A model generated the notes under the pieces. That model was given only the letters and a program-made list of their open reading frames with translations. It was not told the origin of the DNA and ran no database searches. A stretch of DNA of 64,000 nt from Emiliania huxleyi CCMP1516. Taxonomy: Eukaryota > Haptophyta > Isochrysidales > Noelaerhabdaceae. A program made the translations under genes and the position numbers. The stretch's first letter is position 1. Every line of letters starts with the position of its first letter. The DNA lies in the NCBI RefSeq assembly GCF_000372725.1, contig NW_005198751.1:417809-481808 (forward strand). Direction: 5' to 3'. Positions 60,606-64,000 of the stretch are shown one piece after another.

Positions 60606-62778
60606 ATGGACGACGCCGCCACCCCGGTGCCCTGGCGGTCGGTACTCCCCATCCTCGGAGTCATGTTTGTCGACGGCGTCAACATGATGCTCGTCTTCCC
60701 GTTCGTCCCGTTCCTGGTGCGATCGACGCTGCGGCTGAGCCTCGAGGACCCAAACACGCCGCTGATGTCCGGCCTGATGGGCGCCGCCTTCCTTCTCGGC
60801 CAATTCTTCGCGTCGCCGGTCTACGGCCCGCTCAGCGACAGGCGCGGCCGTAGACCGGTGCTGCTCTCGTGCATGGCCGTCTCGACCGCCTTCCTGCTGG
60901 CTTTCGGCCTCGCCGAGTCGTACTGGTTCGCGATGGCCTGCCGCTTCCTGCAGGGCCTGAGCGCCGGCGCGCTCACCGTCGGCAAGCTCTACCTGGTCGA
61001 CATCAGCGACGCGACCAACGAGGCTCGCATCTTCTCGTACATCGGGGTGGCGATGGGGTCCGGGGCGATCTGCGGGCCGATGCTGGGCGGGCTCCTCTCC
61101 AACCTGCCCCCCGCCTCGGCACCCGACGGGCCGATCCGGCTCGTGCTCGAGCGCTACCCGTACCTCCCGCCGTGCGCCGCCGCCGCGGCCATGGCTGGTG
61201 TGGTGTGGCTAGCGACCGCCCTCCACTTGCGTGAGACGCTGCACCAGGGCGACGCCTCGCTCTCCGCTGCGCTGATGGCTCCGCCGCGCACCTCTCCGCG
61301 GCTGCGCACGCCGCGCAAGCCTCTCTCGTCGGGCGCCGCCTTCGTCGCCGGCCCCGCCCGCACGACCGTCGCAGGCGGAGGGCCGCTGCCGCGAGGGCGC
61401 GGAGCTCTCGCGGCAGACGCGCACGCGGAAGGCTCCGAGAAGGGCCGGAGAGGACCCGCAGATGCGCAGGCGGACCCGGCCCGCCGCAGCGGGTGCGAGC
61501 TGGTGTGCCAGCAGCTCTCGCGGCCGTGCGTGCTCGTCGGAGCGGAGGAGGTTTGCCCTCCATACCCGCCCCCCGGTCTCGGCTGTGTCTCCGCCCCACA
61601 CAACGCTGGCACGTGCTCTCCTTGCCCGCGGCGGGGCAGGTGCGGGGTAGGTGGGGCGGTGGGGAGCCCTCCCCTCGCGACCCTCCCCTCGCCTCTCCCG
61701 CCCTGCAGGTGCCTCCGGCGGTGGAGCGGTCCCCCTCGCCGTGTCGCCTCGCTCGAGCCGCGCGCCCGTCCGTGACGCGTCCAGCGGACGTGTCCACAGG
61801 TGCCTCTCGCGCCGCTCCGCCTCGAGCCGAGCCTCGTCTCGGTCGGCGTCGATGGAGCTCGGCGTGGCCGAGGCGGTCGAGCCGTACTCGCCGCCGCCCA
61901 CCTCGCCAAACGGCTTCTACGACGCCGCGAGCGTTGCGGCGGCCGCATCGCTCGCGGCAGACAGCTCGGTCCGCGCCGACCGAGCAGGCGCGTTCTGGCT
62001 TGTGCAGCTGCACTGCTTTCTCTTTTGCTTCACCGTCGTCGGGCTGAGCGACGTGCTGCCCGTGTTCCTCGCGACGCCGGCACGCCGCGAACGGAGTTCG
62101 GTTTCGGCGCCCTGAGCCGTCGCTGAGCCTGCTCGGAGCTTGTCACGCACATAGGTATACCACGGCGGACTCGGCTTCAGCTCGTCCTCCATCGGGATGC
62201 TGCAAACAGTTGTGGGGGTGACGTCGATCCTCGTCGCCCTGCTGCTCACCTACAGGTGGCCGCGAGGGGGGGGTGGGGGGGTGGGGTGTGGGGGGGAGGG
62301 GGGCGCCACGCCACGCCACGCCACGCCACGCAGACCGCACAGTTCCGTGAGTAGGGTCATCGACGCTTTTGGGCCTGTCGGCGCCATGCGGGTCGGCCTC
62401 GTTTCCATCGCACTGGCTCCGCTCCTTCTCGCCGCCACACCCGCCGCCGCAGCGCTGCTGCCCACGACTGCCGTCGCGAGAGCGGGGGCGCTGCTGGCGG
62501 CATGCAGCTACATGCTGTGCTCGGTCAGCCGCAACCTCATCTACACCGCGAGCCTCACCCTCTCCAAGGCGTGTGCATCCGGACCGCCGGGCGTCGTGTT
62601 CGGCATCAACCAGCAGGCGTGCTTCCTTGGAGCGATGCTCGGCCCGATAGGCGCGGGTCTCGGCTACACCGCATTCCTCGCTTGCCTCGGCTCGGCCACC
62701 TACTTCTTCACCGCCCTCGCGGCGCTCGGAGGCATTGCCATTCTGGTCCACCTGCGCTTGCCACCGTGGCCGTGGTAA
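60606..62778 (+). CDS. Major facilitator superfamily transporter
   Basis: Starts MDDAATPVPWRSVLPILGVM at 60606. Exon 1 holds six membrane helices and the MFS signature between helices 2 and 3, GPLSDRRGRRPVLL, followed by FLQGLSAGALTVGKLYLVDI. A hydrophilic central loop follows, in which the exon 1 end and exon 2 start are unclear (GC donor CAG|GC near 61469 is likely). Exon 2 ends near 62077 (FWLVQLHCFLFCFTVVGLSD). Exon 3 is 62155-62255 (GGLGFSSSSIGMLQTVVGV), exon 4 is 62355-62778 and ends LRLPPWPW. The intron 62256-62354 is GT-AG and has a CCACG repeat. Probably drug:H+ antiporter-like or ZINC-induced facilitator-like; the substrate cannot be told. It acts in a membrane. Confidence 0.8.
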
Positions 62779-63374
62779 GCGGGGATCAGCCCTTTAGGAT
62801 CCCCAGCCATCACTTTTTAGTAAATATAATAAAGGGGAAGGAGGCAAGGACCCTGAGTTGAACACATGAACAGGGGTTGTGCGCCAAGCCCTCCTGCTCG
62901 GCTCCAGCGAGTAGACAAGTGTTACCATCAACAGAGGAGAAGGATATGACCTCAGGGCTGATGTGACATGCCACAACAACAGGCGCCTCGCGGCGACGCG
63001 AATCGCGATCTGGCGCGGCTGCTGCCTCGACCTCGATCCTCGTTTGCCTGCTCTGCCGTGGGGGCTGGGGCTCCAACCGCGCGCACCTCCCGCCAGGTGG
63101 CGGTGCCCCTCGTGGTGCACACTTTCACGTTTCAGCTTCACAGAACGCACACGACAGTCGTCAGTCGAGAACAGACTCAACAACGGAGAAGGCGTACTAA
63201 AAGTACGTACAAAAAACGCCAAGAGAGGGGCAGGAGGGCGGGAGAAAACAGGCTTTTCTCCCAGTAAGCTAAAAGTGGACGTACAACAACGGTTACGACC
63301 AAAATGGACAAACTTCGTCCGTTCGTGTTCCGAGCACACCATTGGCCAGCCTCACCCCCTACCAACCGCACAAG
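62779..63374. other. Intergenic, no gene seen
   Basis: Moderate GC, AATAAAG-type sequence near 62826 that could serve as poly(A) signal for the transporter, and the promoter region of the next gene. Confidence 0.45.
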
Positions 63375-64000
63375 ATGCCTGGGCGGTGCGCGTGTGCGTA
63401 CGAGGGCGAAGAGGTCTCCTGCCTCGAGAGGTGCGGCAAGGACGACATACGCAACCTCAATACACAGTTTATCCACTTCATTGTCTTTTTGATGGGGTAT
63501 TTCGTCGTGAGGTCGTGCGTCTACGGCATCCTCCTGCCGAGCATGCACCCTGGACGTCCACAAAGCGAGGAATTCGGGTGGTACCTCCTCGGGAACACCT
63601 CGCTCGCCTCGCCGTACGCGATGGAGATGAGCTGGCTCAATCACACGGCCGGCTCTCCAGAGGTCTGGACGCCTCCGCCAGAGTGGCGAGATCACTGCAT
63701 CAGGTCCTACGGTGTGCCGATCTCTGCGTGCAGCTACTTCGCCGCGGTGGAGGCGCCCGACGAGATGGCCACGCTCTGGACGGCCTACTTCATTGTGCTC
63801 TCGCTTGTCTGTTTGCTCCGGGTCTTTCTGTGCCTCCTGTACACGCTTCGGCAGCTTTGGTACGCTTGCCGTCTCGTGGGTTGGAGGTGCATGAGCCTGA
63901 TGGAGTTCACACCCATGATCCCTATGGATTTGGGGAATATAGAAGGCTTTACGAACAAGATGCACGAAGCCGGCGTGACGCCGGTGATGCTAAGCAATGT
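63375..64000 (+). CDS. Unidentified membrane protein (5' part, runs off the window)
   Basis: An open frame of 208 codons from the ATG at 63375 continues past the window end. It starts MPGRCACAYEGEEVSCLERC, so it is cysteine-rich, then has one membrane segment (FIHFIVFLMGYFVVRSCVYG), a ~90-residue loop with NHT and NTS glycosylation-type sites (WYLLGNTSLASPYAMEM, SWLNHTAGSPEVW), and a second membrane segment (LWTAYFIVLSLVCLLRVFLC). The loop between the two would lie outside the cytosol or in a lumen. Codon use is less GC-rich than in neighbouring genes. Family not recognised. Confidence 0.6.
   Translation, partial: MPGRCACAYEGEEVSCLERCGKDDIRNLNTQFIHFIVFLMGYFVVRSCVYGILLPSMHPGRPQSEEFGWYLLGNTSLASPYAMEMSWLNHTAGSPEVWTPPPEWRDHCIRSYGVPISACSYFAAVEAPDEMATLWTAYFIVLSLVCLLRVFLCLLYTLRQLWYACRLVGWRCMSLMEFTPMIPMDLGNIEGFTNKMHEAGVTPVMLSN

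Overview
This is a GC-rich nuclear window from a eukaryote. It has short spliceosomal introns (about 60-260 bp), GC-AG as well as GT-AG introns, alanine- and proline-rich proteins, secretory-type leaders on likely plastid proteins, homopolymer G/C tracts, many minisatellites and two assembly gaps (17732-18214 and 35317-35416). This fits a haptophyte alga of the Emiliania/Gephyrocapsa type best; that assignment is an inference from sequence style and was not tested by a search. I see no bacterial operons, CRISPR array or virus.

Layout. 0-5.4 kb: tail of an unknown gene, a HAD-like phosphatase and a plastid-type short-chain dehydrogenase, both on the minus strand, then an adenylate kinase 7-like protein (epimerase-like + AK-like + Dpy-30). 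The AK7-like gene starts 35 bp from a divergent unknown 855-codon gene (5.4-8 kb). 8.2-15 kb: a CLC chloride channel whose C-terminal CBS region is swollen by low-complexity sequence, including a long hexanucleotide repeat. 15.5-16.6 kb: an armadillo-like repeat gene. 18.2-19.7 kb: protein-only RNase P (PRORP), cut by the first gap, with a decayed copia LTR element (19.75-22.1 kb) just upstream. 23.4-26 kb: a histidine phosphatase and an FAD oxidoreductase. 26.0-27.0 kb: a 1-kb foldback element built of nested mini-hairpins. 27.1-29.5 kb: an SMCHD1/MORC-like GHKL ATPase with a broken reading frame. 31.3-33.4 kb: an HNH plus ankyrin protein. 36.7-38.4 kb: a DNA transposon with inverted ends and a decayed KDZ-like transposase. 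38.5-42.3 kb: an SGNH-hydrolase tail and a GHKL ATPase fused to an HExxH domain. 44.2 kb: tRNA-Gln(CUG). 45.6-46.8 kb: a cysteine-rich repeat protein. 49.8-52.3 kb: a UBA-WW-WW coiled-coil protein. 52.8-54.0 kb: a casein kinase 1. 55.5-57.8 kb: the convergent spliceosome genes SYF2 and RBM22/Ecm2. 58-58.9 kb: a second TIR element, related in inverted orientation to a segment at 22.5-23.2 kb. 60.6-62.8 kb: an MFS transporter. The right edge holds the start of an unknown membrane protein.

The most unusual theme is the introns. About ten of those I could place from protein homology start with GC rather than GT. Several begin with a copy of the first 15-38 bases of the downstream exon; the clearest, at 40621-40727, is a perfect 38-bp duplication around a 31-bp AT-rich insert. 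This looks like intron birth by local duplication. Two spliceosome genes in the same window are coincidental neighbours as far as I can tell.
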